From Gammaproteobacteria bacterium LSUCC0112 (GTDB lineage Bacteria; Pseudomonadota; Gammaproteobacteria; Pseudomonadales; Pseudohongiellaceae), in NCBI GenBank assembly GCA_004535785.1, contig SPIB01000001.1, positions 1,435,448 to 1,499,447 on the forward strand: DNA of 64,000 nt, in the 5' to 3' direction. Under the pieces are notes generated by a model. The model saw only the letters and a list, made by a program, of their open reading frames with translations. It was not told where the DNA came from and did not search any database. The translations under genes were made by a program, and so were the position numbers. Shown here piece by piece: positions 17,450-27,101 of the stretch. The number at the start of each line of letters is the position of its first letter. The stretch's first letter is position 1.

Positions 17450-19516
17450 TCAGTCAATGGGCAATTGGCTGAGTTCCTCTTCATTAAACAGACCAAAGTC
17501 CATGTGATCTGACGGTTGCTGCAGGCAATTACCCTGCACAAAATTCACATTTGCCTGCCACAGCATAGGCAGCAGTTCCACTTCTTCAACCATCGGCGCA
17601 ATCACCCGGATTCCCTGACCGTGCAGGGCGCTGACCACTTCATAAAGTCGCTCGCGCTGGCGCGAGTCCACATCGATGTTTTGTAACAACGAGCGATCCA
17701 GCTTTACAAATTCAGCTTGCACTTCGCCCAGCATCCGGAATGGGTCCAGACTGCAGCCAAAATGCGTCAGTGACAGTTCAAAACCCAGCTTGCGCACCTG
17801 CGTACAGAACAGTCGCGCTTGCTCCGGCGCACTCAGAAAATCAACTTCACTGACTTGCAGAATGATCTGGCGCGGACTTTGTTGCTGACGCTGCAGTTCT
17901 TGGGTGAGCCAGGCCATGAGTGTCTGGGACAACAATGAATTGGCAGTGAGGTTGATCGTCAGCCGCAAGTTTTCATTGGCATGATGACGGATAGCACGCA
18001 TGGCATGAGTCAGCACGTATCTGTCCAGACGTTCACCAATGCCATGTTGGTTGGCAGCATCAATGAATTCAGTGGGATAAACCAGTCGGTCTGCCATGGG
18101 TAATCTGACCCGCACTTCATAGTACTCGCGCGGGTCTGCTCGTAAACACACAGTTGGCTGATAAACCAATAACAGATTCTCATCCTGTAGTGACTGGCGT
18201 AACAACTCCAGAATGGCACTGCTTTGATTCAGTCCCTGATTGCTGCGCAATTGATGACGTCTGATGGCCTGATGCTGGCGCGCACGAATCAGCAAGGTAT
18301 CCGCGTCAGGCGCTTCGTCGGTGATCATGGCTGCGCCAACATGAAATTGCAGGCTCAACCCGGTGGGTACCAGAGGCAGCAAAGTGGTATGCAGCCCATC
18401 CAGTGTTTCCAGCAGAGTCTGACAACTCTCGGTATCGGCATCTGGCATCAACACAATAAAATCACCGCTGTCCAGACGACCCAACACGGATTGTAACGGG
18501 CAGCGCGAGGCCAATACGCTGGCAATGTCACGCAGAAACATATGCGTATCGGTTTTGCCAAGCACGACGGCAATTTCAGGAAGCTGGCTCGAGCTCAACA
18601 TCAACAGGGCACTGAAACGTTCTTGATAGACAGCGCTGCTGATGGCCTGATTGATGGAGCGCAGCAAGTGCTCTTCATTTAACAATCCGGTTTGCAGATC
18701 GCGACTGACGGCTTCACGCACAGCGTTGGACAAGGCAGCGTTGCCGTGAGCAACCTGTACAATCAATTGCAGGCTTTGTACGCCATTGATGCTGACCAGG
18801 GCGCTGTCGACGGTGGCCAGCACTTCCTGGCCATCTCGTCGGATCGCCGTGAACTCGCAGCGCTGATGCCCCGTCTGAAAGGGACAACTCAGAAAGTTGC
18901 GCACCCGTTCAACATCGTCTTCAGATACAAGGTCAAGAAACGAAATCGCCTGTGTCTCAGCAAACCCGGCAAACCCGAAAAAACGTAACCAGGCTGGATT
19001 GGCATACTGGTGGAAACCATCCTGCAAACAGGCGATGGCATCCCGGGTGTTATCCATAAATACCTGCAAGCGTTGATTCATTTCGCGGACATTGCTAAGC
19101 GCGCGGCGCATGTCACGCCGTTGTTGCAAGTGTTCCAGTTCGCGTTTGACCTGATACACAAATTGCACTTGCCCCGCTGCGGATTCGAGCTGTGTTTCTC
19201 CGATCAGGCCGGCGGCGCCCAGACTCAACATAGGCAGCCAGCGCGCCGGGGTCTTGCAAATCAACAGACACGGAATGTCTCGGCGCGAACTCTGCAGCTG
19301 TCTCAACAGTGCCTCGCAACCCTGCCCCAGTGCATCAGCCAGCAATAAAATCAGCTCATGACTTTCACCGCCCGGTACATCATCGGATAGTAGTGAGCCA
19401 TCAAATTCGCGGGGATTGATGCTGATGCCTGCCCGCCGCAATAACGAAATCAGCGTGTCTGCCAACCCCTGCGTGCCTTGATTGATCAGGATGTTATGTA
19501 CGGTGTTTGGGTTCAT
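17450..19516 (-). CDS. FimX-like degenerate GGDEF/EAL protein (c-di-GMP receptor candidate)
   Basis: A 688-residue protein with four regions: an N-terminal receiver-like segment without a clear phosphorylation site, a PAS domain (about 140-270), a GGDEF domain whose signature is replaced by LDSGDF, and an EAL domain whose EAL triplet is replaced by Glu-Val-Arg at about residue 467. Such degeneration implies no cyclase activity and probably no phosphodiesterase activity. Pseudomonas FimX has this order, nearly this length and an EVL triplet at about residue 475, binds c-di-GMP, and controls type IV pilus assembly; it also lies near parC. The FimX assignment is therefore good but still inference. 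Confidence 0.78.
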   Translation of the reverse strand: MNPNTVHNILINQGTQGLADTLISLLRRAGISINPREFDGSLLSDDVPGGESHELILLLADALGQGCEALLRQLQSSRRDIPCLLICKTPARWLPMLSLGAAGLIGETQLESAAGQVQFVYQVKRELEHLQQRRDMRRALSNVREMNQRLQVFMDNTRDAIACLQDGFHQYANPAWLRFFGFAGFAETQAISFLDLVSEDDVERVRNFLSCPFQTGHQRCEFTAIRRDGQEVLATVDSALVSINGVQSLQLIVQVAHGNAALSNAVREAVSRDLQTGLLNEEHLLRSINQAISSAVYQERFSALLMLSSSQLPEIAVVLGKTDTHMFLRDIASVLASRCPLQSVLGRLDSGDFIVLMPDADTESCQTLLETLDGLHTTLLPLVPTGLSLQFHVGAAMITDEAPDADTLLIRARQHQAIRRHQLRSNQGLNQSSAILELLRQSLQDENLLLVYQPTVCLRADPREYYEVRVRLPMADRLVYPTEFIDAANQHGIGERLDRYVLTHAMRAIRHHANENLRLTINLTANSLLSQTLMAWLTQELQRQQQSPRQIILQVSEVDFLSAPEQARLFCTQVRKLGFELSLTHFGCSLDPFRMLGEVQAEFVKLDRSLLQNIDVDSRQRERLYEVVSALHGQGIRVIAPMVEEVELLPMLWQANVNFVQGNCLQQPSDHMDFGLFNEEELSQLPID

Positions 19517-19666
19517 ATCAGTATGGTAGTTTGCATTTTGTCGCCGTGCTGGTTTTGTCCTGTTATCGGCGAGACTTTATGGGTATCCTAAGCTCATCGG
19601 CAGATTCTCCAATTGATCGAATCAAACTTAAGCCGGATCCAATAAATTAGTGACAGAGTGTTGGTT

Positions 19667-20005
19667 ATGGCTGCCCCTTCAGACCCATCAGGCAACAATG
19701 GACTCGAGTCCGGCGACAAATTCCTGCCTGTCTTGAAACAAATCAAACGTGCCCGCAGCCAGTTGATGGTGTGCTTTCTGACTTTTCCTTTGTACGTGAT
19801 GGCGGTTACCAGTTTATTGGGTAATGGCCAGGACATCAGTGTGTTAATGCTGCTCTATATGGCCCTGTATGCGGGCTTTGGCATCAACCTGTCGATCCGG
19901 CGCTGCCCGCGTTGTCATCAACAATTTTTTGTGAAACAGTACTTCCTTAACCCGTTTCCACGCAGTTGTGCTCACTGCGGGTTGAGTTGTCATCACGCTG
20001 TATAA
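19667..20005 (+). CDS. Small membrane protein with C-terminal zinc-ribbon cysteines
   Basis: About 112 residues. Two hydrophobic segments (around LMVCFLTFPLYVMAVTSLL and VLMLLYMALYAGFGINL) are followed by RRCPRCHQQFF and SCAHCGLSC, a likely zinc-ribbon facing the cytoplasm. I do not recognise the family. The frame opens at a GTG at 19658, but the ATG at 19667 is the simpler start; no strong ribosome site is seen for either. A terminator follows directly, which supports a real, independently transcribed gene. Confidence 0.6.
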   Translation: MAAPSDPSGNNGLESGDKFLPVLKQIKRARSQLMVCFLTFPLYVMAVTSLLGNGQDISVLMLLYMALYAGFGINLSIRRCPRCHQQFFVKQYFLNPFPRSCAHCGLSCHHAV

Positions 20006-20024
20006 CCGCATCAGTATTTTTACT

Positions 20025-20046
20025 GCACCCGATCGGGTGTTTTTTA
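20025..20046 (+). terminator. Rho-independent terminator
   Basis: A compact palindrome CACCCGATCGGGTG followed by six T, 20 bases after the stop of the small membrane protein gene. Confidence 0.7.
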
Positions 20047-20065
20047 TTAACCGGAGAAAAAACCA

Positions 20066-20443
20066 ATGATTGGATATGTCACGCTGGGAACCAATGATTT
20101 TGCCAAGGCCGCTGCTTTTTATGATGCCCTGCTCGCGGAGCTGGGTGGAAAACGGGCGATGGAGATGGATGATCGGTTTATCGCCTGGGGCAACAGCCCG
20201 GACGCACCGATGGTCAGCATTATCAAGCCGTATGATGGCAAGGAAGCGACGTCAGGCAATGGCACGATGATTTCACTGGCTGCTGACAGTCCTGCCACCG
20301 TTGATCGTGTGTACAAAAAGGCCATCGAGTTGGGCAGCAAAGACGAAGGTGCCGCGGGCCCACGTGGTGACTCAGGCTTTTATGCCGGTTACTTCCGTGA
20401 TCTGGACGGCAATAAACTTTGTGTGTTCTGCACAAGCAAGTAA
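20066..20443 (+). CDS. VOC-family (glyoxalase/bleomycin-resistance-like) protein
   Basis: A 125-residue single VOC domain with the paired beta-alpha-beta-beta-beta pattern: MIGYVTLGTNDFAKAAAFYD at the start and GYFRDLDGNKLCVF at the end, the latter containing the usual C-terminal region preceding the metal Glu position. Members include glyoxalases, dioxygenases and drug-binding proteins; the specific reaction cannot be read. GGAG lies seven or eight bases before the ATG. The gene is isolated between a terminator and a convergent hairpin. Confidence 0.85.
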   Translation: MIGYVTLGTNDFAKAAAFYDALLAELGGKRAMEMDDRFIAWGNSPDAPMVSIIKPYDGKEATSGNGTMISLAADSPATVDRVYKKAIELGSKDEGAAGPRGDSGFYAGYFRDLDGNKLCVFCTSK

Positions 20444-20457
20444 TCAGCGCTGTGCAT

Positions 20458-20494
20458 GATTAAATGGCTGCCTGTTGACGGCAGCCATTTAATC
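20458..20494. terminator. Perfect 15-bp inverted repeat between convergent genes
   Basis: GATTAAATGGCTGCC (20458-20472) pairs perfectly with GGCAGCCATTTAATC (20480-20494) around a seven-base loop. It overlaps the stop codon of the serine hydrolase gene and lies 15 bases after the VOC gene. A-rich and T-rich edges allow use as a terminator on both strands. Confidence 0.65.
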
Positions 20495-21838
20495 CACCGC
20501 CTGCAGCAGTTGTGCTGCGCGTGAACTGATTGGGTACGCCCCGGACGTCCACCCCAGACGCACAATCACCATCTCCTTGGAAGGAATAACCAGCACATAT
20601 TGCTGACGGTTGCCCTGCGCCGAGTATGCCTCAACAGGCAAATCCGGCCATCGTACTGCTGAGCCTGATCCGTCCGAGTTTAACCACCACTGATAACCAT
20701 AAGCGCGTGAATTGAGCGAGTTGTTAGGCTGTACTGACTGCGTTACCCAGTCTTCGCTGACCAGCCGTGCACCATTTAATACACCTTTATTCAGCATCAA
20801 CTGTCCGAGTCTGGCCCAATCACGCGCCGAGGCATACAGGTATGAGCTGCCAACAAATACACCGGACGCATCGGTTTCAAAAATCGAATGCTGAAAACTG
20901 AGTGGCACGGCGATGTGTGTTCGGTAGTCCTGCATAGCGGCAGCCAATGTGCCACCGGTTTTGTCCACATAAAGTCGCGATAAAATGTTGGCGGTGCCTG
21001 AGCTGTAGTTAAACTGGCTGCCGGGTTGCTCGGCCAATGCTCTGCCGAGCGCATAGTCTGACGCTGATGCTTCAGTAAATAACATAGCGGTTGCGTCATC
21101 ACCGGGGTTGTACTGCTCTGAAAAGTCCAGTCCATCGGTCATGGTCAGCAGTTGTTTGATGGTGATGTCGCGCCGATTATCATCCTGCCAAGCCGAAAAT
21201 CCGGCAGCGTCATCCGCACTCAACAAACCGCGATATGCCAGATTGCCAATCATGACTGAGGTCAGGCTTTTCGCCATGGACCATCCCAGCAAGGGCGTCT
21301 CTGCAGAGGCACCTTGTGCGTAGGACTCCGCAATAATGTTGCCTTTGTGCACAACCAACAGCGCACGGGTGTCGAGTCCTGCCGTATTGTCCTGAGCCAC
21401 GAGGGCATCTGTCAGGGATTGCACAGCGCTGTTGATGGTCTCAACCCGGTTGCCATGAGGCCAGCGACTGGTAAACACGGGCAACGGGGAGGTTGTCAGC
21501 TCATGGCGTTGGTTATAACCGTCGTAGTCATTGGCGCACCCCAAGCCTTCAATATAGGTTGCTGTGGTAGGGGCCATGCCAAAAAATGACGTGCTGACGG
21601 TGCGCGCTTCATCGTTGTACTGCACATCAAGTCGCTCAAGAATCGATGAGTACTGCACCAGATCGGCAAATGCTTGCTGCTGTGAAAAACCGCTGACATA
21701 ACGCGCGCTGCACAGCAGTTTGGCACCCATACCGGATGCCACACCCGGTGCGCTGATGATATAAGACGGTGTGATGCCGTTAACAGACAGCACCGCAATC
21801 AACAGCATGATAATCACGGTAGGGATCAGTTTTTTCAT
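20489..21838 (-). CDS. Exported serine hydrolase (class C beta-lactamase-like)
   Basis: A 449-residue protein with an N-terminal hydrophobic export segment and a beta-lactamase/esterase domain. The nucleophile motif SxxK is SMAK, the tyrosine motif is YSSG (YxN-like position) and there is a late WTSGAYPI segment near the KTG-equivalent position. Such proteins are often periplasmic esterases, peptidases or amide hydrolases; true beta-lactamase activity is not implied. Its start overlaps the yggS stop (ATGA), so both are on one transcript. Confidence 0.85.
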   Translation of the reverse strand: MKKLIPTVIIMLLIAVLSVNGITPSYIISAPGVASGMGAKLLCSARYVSGFSQQQAFADLVQYSSILERLDVQYNDEARTVSTSFFGMAPTTATYIEGLGCANDYDGYNQRHELTTSPLPVFTSRWPHGNRVETINSAVQSLTDALVAQDNTAGLDTRALLVVHKGNIIAESYAQGASAETPLLGWSMAKSLTSVMIGNLAYRGLLSADDAAGFSAWQDDNRRDITIKQLLTMTDGLDFSEQYNPGDDATAMLFTEASASDYALGRALAEQPGSQFNYSSGTANILSRLYVDKTGGTLAAAMQDYRTHIAVPLSFQHSIFETDASGVFVGSSYLYASARDWARLGQLMLNKGVLNGARLVSEDWVTQSVQPNNSLNSRAYGYQWWLNSDGSGSAVRWPDLPVEAYSAQGNRQQYVLVIPSKEMVIVRLGWTSGAYPISSRAAQLLQAVD

Positions 21839-22557
21839 GATTGTTCTCCAGGATATTCCCGCTTACCAAAAATGCCGGTACCGATTCTGATCATCGTGGA
21901 CCCTTCAGCAATGGCTGCTGCATAGTCATCACTCATGCCCATGGACAGTGTATCCATGGATGGATAGCTCGATTGCAATTCACGAAACAACGCCGCCAGC
22001 GGCCTGAATGCCGCGCGCTGCAACAAGGGATCGGTGCATGGCGCCGGAATTGCCATCAATCCTCGCAGGCAAAGTTTGTCCTGTTGTGCAACGGCAGCGC
22101 ACAAATTGCGTGCCTGTTGCAGATCCACACCGGACTTGGTGTCTTCATTGGACAGATTGATCTGCACACACACGTTTAATGGCGCCAACCCGGCCGGACG
22201 TTGATCCTGCAGGCGTTGAATAATTTTGAGTCTGTCGACGCTGTGCACCCAATCAAAATGCGCTGCGATATCTCTGGTTTTATTGGATTGTATAGGCCCG
22301 ATAAAGTGCCAAGTGATACCCGGCGTTGCCGACTGCGGCGCTGACAACTCAGCCATTTTTGCCAGCGCCTCCTGAACATAGTTCTCACCAAAATCACGCG
22401 CCCCGACCTGCCACGCTTCCCGGACTCTGTCGGGCCCATGGGTTTTGCTGACAGCAAGCAATTTAACACTGCCAGGGGTGCGCTGAGAGATCAGCTCCTG
22501 TTCACGTATTGCAGCCAGTAACTGTTGGTAGTTCAAAGTGATGCTGTGGGTGCTCAT
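21835..22557 (-). CDS. yggS: YggS family PLP-binding homeostasis protein
   Basis: A 240-residue fold-III PLP-binding protein without known catalytic activity, needed for balanced pyridoxal phosphate and amino-acid pools. Seen are the PLP lysine in LLAVSKTHG, the family motif GARDFGENYVQEA, and SMGMSDDYAAAIAEGSTMIR with RIGTGIFG at the C-terminus. It is divergent from pilT, the arrangement found in Pseudomonas. Confidence 0.93.
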   Translation of the reverse strand: MSTHSITLNYQQLLAAIREQELISQRTPGSVKLLAVSKTHGPDRVREAWQVGARDFGENYVQEALAKMAELSAPQSATPGITWHFIGPIQSNKTRDIAAHFDWVHSVDRLKIIQRLQDQRPAGLAPLNVCVQINLSNEDTKSGVDLQQARNLCAAVAQQDKLCLRGLMAIPAPCTDPLLQRAAFRPLAALFRELQSSYPSMDTLSMGMSDDYAAAIAEGSTMIRIGTGIFGKREYPGEQS

Positions 22558-22692
22558 TCAAAACGCCATAACGGGTTGGTTACTAGCATGATAGTAGCAC
22601 GATGACGACGCGATAAAACGAGCTTGCCGTGCTACGGCCTTGGCTTTATTGTGTTCAGTACCGTTATTCATGGCCACTTTCAGAGATACATA

Positions 22693-23730
22693 ATGGACAT
22701 TACCAAATTACTAACTTTTGCCGTCAAAAGCGGCGCATCGGATTTGCACCTGACGGCGGGTATGCCGCCTATGATACGGGTTGACGGCGACATGCGCAGA
22801 ATTGACCTGCCAATGATGGATCACAAAACCGTTCACAGTCTGGTTTACGACATCATGACCGACAAACAGCGTAAGGATTATGAGGAGTTTATGGAGACGG
22901 ACTTCTCGTTTGAAGTGCCGGATCTTGCGCGCTTCCGGGTCAATGCCTTTAATCAGAATCGTGGCGCGGCGGCGGTGTTTAGAACAATTCCCGCAGAAGT
23001 GCTTCCTATGGAAAAACTGGGCATGGGCAAAATATTTGAGCAGATTTCCAGTTTTCCGCGAGGTCTGATTGTGGTTACGGGGCCAACGGGGTCAGGCAAA
23101 AGTACCACACTGGCTGCGATGATAGATTTTATTAATAACTCGCGTTACGAGCATATTCTGACCATTGAGGATCCGATCGAGTTTGTGCACCAGAGCAAAA
23201 AATGTCTGGTGAATCAGCGTGAAGTTCACAGGGACACCCTGGGTTTTAATGAGGCGCTGCGCTCCGCGTTGCGCGAAGATCCGGATATTATCCTGGTAGG
23301 CGAACTGCGCGACCTGGAAACCATCCGATTGGCATTGACGGCAGCTGAAACGGGCCACTTGGTATTTGCAACACTTCACACAACATCTGCCGCCAAAACT
23401 ATCGACCGGATTGTTGACGTGTTTCCGGCCGCGGAAAAGTCCATGGTTCGCTCAATGCTGTCAGAATCGTTGCAGGCCGTGATCTCTCAGGCGTTGTTGA
23501 AGAAAACCGGCGGTGGTCGGGTTGCCGCCCATGAAATCATGCTCGGAACACCGGCAATCCGAAACCTGATTCGGGAAGATAAAGTGGCACAGATGTATTC
23601 TGCGATTCAGACAGGGGCCAACGTGGGTATGCGTACACTGGATCAACATTTGCAGCAGTTGGTGCAAGCAGGGATCATCAGCAAAGAAGCCGCGAGGGGT
23701 AAAGCCAAAACACCCGAAGCGTTTCTGTAA
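22693..23730 (+). CDS. pilT: Type IV pilus retraction ATPase
   Basis: A 345-residue hexameric ATPase that disassembles the pilus to drive twitching. Visible are the Walker A motif GPTGSGKSTT, the Asp box and Walker B region (LREDPDIILVGELRD), the His box (TGHLVFATLHTTSA), and the PilT-specific AIRNLIRE motif near the C-terminus. The start at 22693 gives MDITKLLTFAVKSGASDLHL, as in other PilT proteins; the longer frame from 22624 lacks homology. No pilU follows: a hairpin and the convergent gcvP gene come next. Confidence 0.95.
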   Translation: MDITKLLTFAVKSGASDLHLTAGMPPMIRVDGDMRRIDLPMMDHKTVHSLVYDIMTDKQRKDYEEFMETDFSFEVPDLARFRVNAFNQNRGAAAVFRTIPAEVLPMEKLGMGKIFEQISSFPRGLIVVTGPTGSGKSTTLAAMIDFINNSRYEHILTIEDPIEFVHQSKKCLVNQREVHRDTLGFNEALRSALREDPDIILVGELRDLETIRLALTAAETGHLVFATLHTTSAAKTIDRIVDVFPAAEKSMVRSMLSESLQAVISQALLKKTGGGRVAAHEIMLGTPAIRNLIREDKVAQMYSAIQTGANVGMRTLDQHLQQLVQAGIISKEAARGKAKTPEAFL

Positions 23731-23736
23731 CGTAAC

Positions 23737-23770
23737 CGGGTTGGCAGCGTAATGATGGGCTGCCAACCCG
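23737..23770. terminator. Perfect 12-bp inverted repeat between pilT and gcvP
   Basis: CGGGTTGGCAGC (23737-23748) pairs with GCTGCCAACCCG (23759-23770) around a ten-base loop. It lies six bases after the pilT stop and 20 bases beyond the gcvP stop, so it likely ends transcription from both sides. Confidence 0.6.
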
Positions 23771-23790
23771 ATGTCACCGTCAGCGCCGGT

Positions 23791-26676
23791 TCAGGTATAA
23801 CTTTCGATCGCGGGACACGCGCAGAACAAATTGCGGTCGCCGTATACGTTGTCGATACGGTTAACTGACGGCCAGAACTTGTTGTCACGCAATGAAGCTA
23901 CCGGGAAAGCGGCTTCGTTTTTACTGTACGGGCGGTCCCAACCTTCATCCATGATGTCAGCCAATGTGTGCGGGGCATGCTTGAGCATGTTGTTTTCGGC
24001 ATGTAATTCACCGGATTCAACACGTGCAATTTCATTACGAATACAGATCATGGCTTCAATAAAGCGATCCAGTTCAGCGCGGGGTTCGCTTTCGGTTGGC
24101 TCAATCATCAGGGTGCCCGGCACAGGGAATGACATGGTCGGTGCGTGGAAGCCATAGTCCATCAGACGCTTGGCAACATCTTCTTCCGTGATGCCACTGG
24201 CCGCTTTCAGCGGGCGCAGATCGATGATGCATTCATGTGCCACGCGGCCATTTTTGCCGGTGTAAAGCACCGGATAATAACCTTCAAGGCGTTGGGCAAT
24301 ATAGTTAGCACTGAGAATCGCCACTTGAGTTGACTTCAGCAATCCCGATGCGCCCATCATTGAGATATACATCCAGGAGATAGGCAGAATACTCGCACTG
24401 CCCCAGGGCGCGGCAGAGACTGCGCCACTGTCAGCATTTGGCCCCTCAAGGGCAACAACCGAGTGATTGGCCACAAAAGGTGCCAGATGCTTCCTGATGC
24501 CGATAGGCCCCATGCCGGGACCGCCACCACCATGTGGAATGCAGAAGGTTTTGTGCAGATTCACGTGAGACACATCAGCACCGATGTCGCCAGGGCGCGA
24601 GACGCCTACCTGTGCATTCAGGTTGGCACCATCCATATACACCTGGCCGCCGTTGTCATGAATCAGCTGGCAGATATCTTTGACCGCTTCTTCAAATACC
24701 CCGTGGGTGGACGGGTAAGTGATCATCAAAGCAGCAAGGTTATCTTTATGCTGCTGTACTTTCACTTTCAAATCGGCAACATCGATATTGCCTTTGTCAT
24801 CACAGGCAACCACGACCACTTTCATGCTCAGCATTTGTGCGCTGGCCGGATTGGTGCCGTGCGCAGAGCTCGGAATCAAGCACACGTTGCGCTGTGTCTG
24901 GCCAATACTGTTCAGATAATTGCGAATCGCCAACAATCCAGCATATTCACCTTGTGCACCCGAGTTGGGCTGCATGCTAACGGCATCAAAACCACAGATC
25001 TCTGCCAACATGTCTTCGAGTTCGCGAATCATTTGTAGATAGCCAGCAACCTGTTCACGGGGAACAAATGGGTGTGGTTTGCTGAACTCCGGCCATGTGA
25101 CAGGCAGCATTTCTGCCGTGGCGTTTAACTTCATGGTGCATGACCCCAACGGGATCATCGCATGGGCGAGTGACAGGTCACGATTCTCAAGGCGTTTCAG
25201 ATAACGCAGCATGTCCGTCTCGTTGTGATAACGATTAAATACGGCGTGCGTCATGAATGCTGTCTGACGTTGCAGCGCCGCAGGAATTCCCGCGTTGTCA
25301 GAAAGTGCCGCGTCAATCGCTTCAACGTTGAGTCCGGAGGCATCGGCACCGAGCAATATCTGCCAGAGGGTTTCAACTTCCGCCACTGACGAGCATTCAT
25401 CCAGGCTGAGGCCAAGCGTGTCTGCTTCAATCGTACGCAAGTTAAAGCCATGTTGTGAGGCACGTTGCAGTATGGCATCACGTTGTGCACCTGCCGCTGG
25501 CAATGTCAGCGTATCAAAAAACGCTGAATTGGTTTTAATGCCTTTTTGTGCCAGCCCTGCAGCCAGAATGCGTGTCAGGCGGTGAATGCGCAGTGCAATT
25601 TTGCGCACGCCTTCCGGGCCGTGATACATGGCGTACATGGCGGCAATATTGGCCAGCAGTACCTGGGCCGTACAAATGTTGCTGTTGGCTTTTTCACGAC
25701 GAATATGTTGTTCGCGTGTCTGCAGCGACATACGGAATGCCTGTTTGCCACGTGCATCAACCGATACACCAATAATGCGACCTGGTACGGCACGTTTGTA
25801 TTCATCTTTGGTGGCGAAATAAGCGGCGTGTGGTCCGCCAAAACCCATCGGTACACCAAAGCGTTGGGTATTGCCCACCACCACGTCGGCACCCATGTCA
25901 CCCGGCGACTTCAGCAGCGCCAGGCTCATCAGATCAGCGGCAACGCAGGTGATTGCGTTTTTAGCCTGCAAGGCAGCAATCACGTCGCCCAGGTCGATAA
26001 CGACGCCATTGCGATCCGGGTACTGAAAAATTGCACCAAACACATCGTGATTGGCGGCGTCTGCGGCTGGTCCCACAATAATGTCAAATCCGAAACAGTC
26101 GGCGCGTGTACGGATCACGTCGATGGTTTGAGGGAATGTGCCTTCGTCGATATAAAACGTGTTGGATTTGCTTTTGCTGACGCGTTTGGCCAACGCCATC
26201 GCTTCAGCCGCTGCGGTTGCTTCATCCAGCAGCGACGCGTTGGCCAATTGCATGCCGGTCAAATCCAGCACCATCTGCTGATAGGCCAACAGTGTTTCCA
26301 GACGCCCTTGCGAAATCTCCGGCTGATACGGCGTGTACGCGGTGTACCAACCCGGGTTTTCCAGCACATTACGCAGAATCACCGGTGGCGTCACGGTATC
26401 GTAATACCCGAGGCCTATCAAAGAACGGTGAAGGGTATTCTGCAGAGCCAGCGTTTTCAGGCGATCCAATGCCTCTTGCTCACTGCTTGGAGCAGCAAGC
26501 GCCAGGGGACGATTCAGGGCAATCACATCCGGCACGGTGGCACGGATCAGATCACTCAACGAGTCGTAACCCAGTTCGGCCAGCATGGCCTGCGTATCAT
26601 GATCATCGGGGCCGATATGGCGGCCGATAAACGATTCAGATTCTTGCAGGGATCGCAAAGGCGTATTTATATTCAT
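23791..26676 (-). CDS. gcvP: Glycine dehydrogenase (decarboxylating), P-protein
   Basis: A 961-residue single-chain P-protein of the glycine cleavage system, which decarboxylates glycine and passes the aminomethyl group to lipoyl-GcvH. Two homologous halves are fused, as usual in gammaproteobacteria. The PLP lysine is in [16 protein letters not shown] near residue 704. The N-terminus [10 protein letters not shown] is typical. Its start overlaps the gcvH stop by four bases, so H and P are translationally coupled. Confidence 0.97.
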   Translation of the reverse strand: MNINTPLRSLQESESFIGRHIGPDDHDTQAMLAELGYDSLSDLIRATVPDVIALNRPLALAAPSSEQEALDRLKTLALQNTLHRSLIGLGYYDTVTPPVILRNVLENPGWYTAYTPYQPEISQGRLETLLAYQQMVLDLTGMQLANASLLDEATAAAEAMALAKRVSKSKSNTFYIDEGTFPQTIDVIRTRADCFGFDIIVGPAADAANHDVFGAIFQYPDRNGVVIDLGDVIAALQAKNAITCVAADLMSLALLKSPGDMGADVVVGNTQRFGVPMGFGGPHAAYFATKDEYKRAVPGRIIGVSVDARGKQAFRMSLQTREQHIRREKANSNICTAQVLLANIAAMYAMYHGPEGVRKIALRIHRLTRILAAGLAQKGIKTNSAFFDTLTLPAAGAQRDAILQRASQHGFNLRTIEADTLGLSLDECSSVAEVETLWQILLGADASGLNVEAIDAALSDNAGIPAALQRQTAFMTHAVFNRYHNETDMLRYLKRLENRDLSLAHAMIPLGSCTMKLNATAEMLPVTWPEFSKPHPFVPREQVAGYLQMIRELEDMLAEICGFDAVSMQPNSGAQGEYAGLLAIRNYLNSIGQTQRNVCLIPSSAHGTNPASAQMLSMKVVVVACDDKGNIDVADLKVKVQQHKDNLAALMITYPSTHGVFEEAVKDICQLIHDNGGQVYMDGANLNAQVGVSRPGDIGADVSHVNLHKTFCIPHGGGGPGMGPIGIRKHLAPFVANHSVVALEGPNADSGAVSAAPWGSASILPISWMYISMMGASGLLKSTQVAILSANYIAQRLEGYYPVLYTGKNGRVAHECIIDLRPLKAASGITEEDVAKRLMDYGFHAPTMSFPVPGTLMIEPTESEPRAELDRFIEAMICIRNEIARVESGELHAENNMLKHAPHTLADIMDEGWDRPYSKNEAAFPVASLRDNKFWPSVNRIDNVYGDRNLFCACPAIESYT

Positions 26677-27056
26677 TCACACATTCCAGCGTAGGTATCT
26701 GCGTCCAGCAGCTCTTCGAGTTCAGCGGGATTGCTTGGCAGGATGCGGCAGATCCAGCCATCGGTATAAGGTGCGCTGTTAACGGTTTCCGGCGCGTCGG
26801 CGAGATCTTCGTTGACGGCAATGATTTCACCTGAAATCGGTGCGTAAATGTCAGAAGCGGCTTTCACCGATTCAACCACACTGATTTCCTGTTTGGCATC
26901 AACCACTTTGCCTTCTTCCGGCAGTTCGATAAAAACGATGTCGCCCAACAGTTCCTGGGCGTGATCGCTGATGCCCATGGTCACAGTGCCGTCTTCTTCC
27001 AACCGCAGCCATTCGTGGGTAGCGGCATACTTTAAATCATCAGGAAAATCGCTCAC
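26673..27056 (-). CDS. gcvH: Glycine cleavage system H protein
   Basis: A 127-residue lipoyl carrier that shuttles the aminomethyl intermediate between the P, T and L proteins. The lipoylated lysine is Lys65 in [12 protein letters not shown], within the standard hybrid motif. It sits between gcvT (45 bases upstream) and gcvP (overlapping). The gene for the L protein is not in the window, as expected because it is shared with other complexes. Confidence 0.96.
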   Translation of the reverse strand: MSDFPDDLKYAATHEWLRLEEDGTVTMGISDHAQELLGDIVFIELPEEGKVVDAKQEISVVESVKAASDIYAPISGEIIAVNEDLADAPETVNSAPYTDGWICRILPSNPAELEELLDADTYAGMCE

Positions 27057-27101
27057 GGAGAGTTCCTCGTGCTTATAGTTGATAGTGGATAATGTTGTGG
27101 C

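Noticed and set aside
25546..26694. 382-residue plus-strand ORF opposite gcvP
   Set aside because: gcvP on the other strand is unambiguous; the ORF is a byproduct of codon bias.
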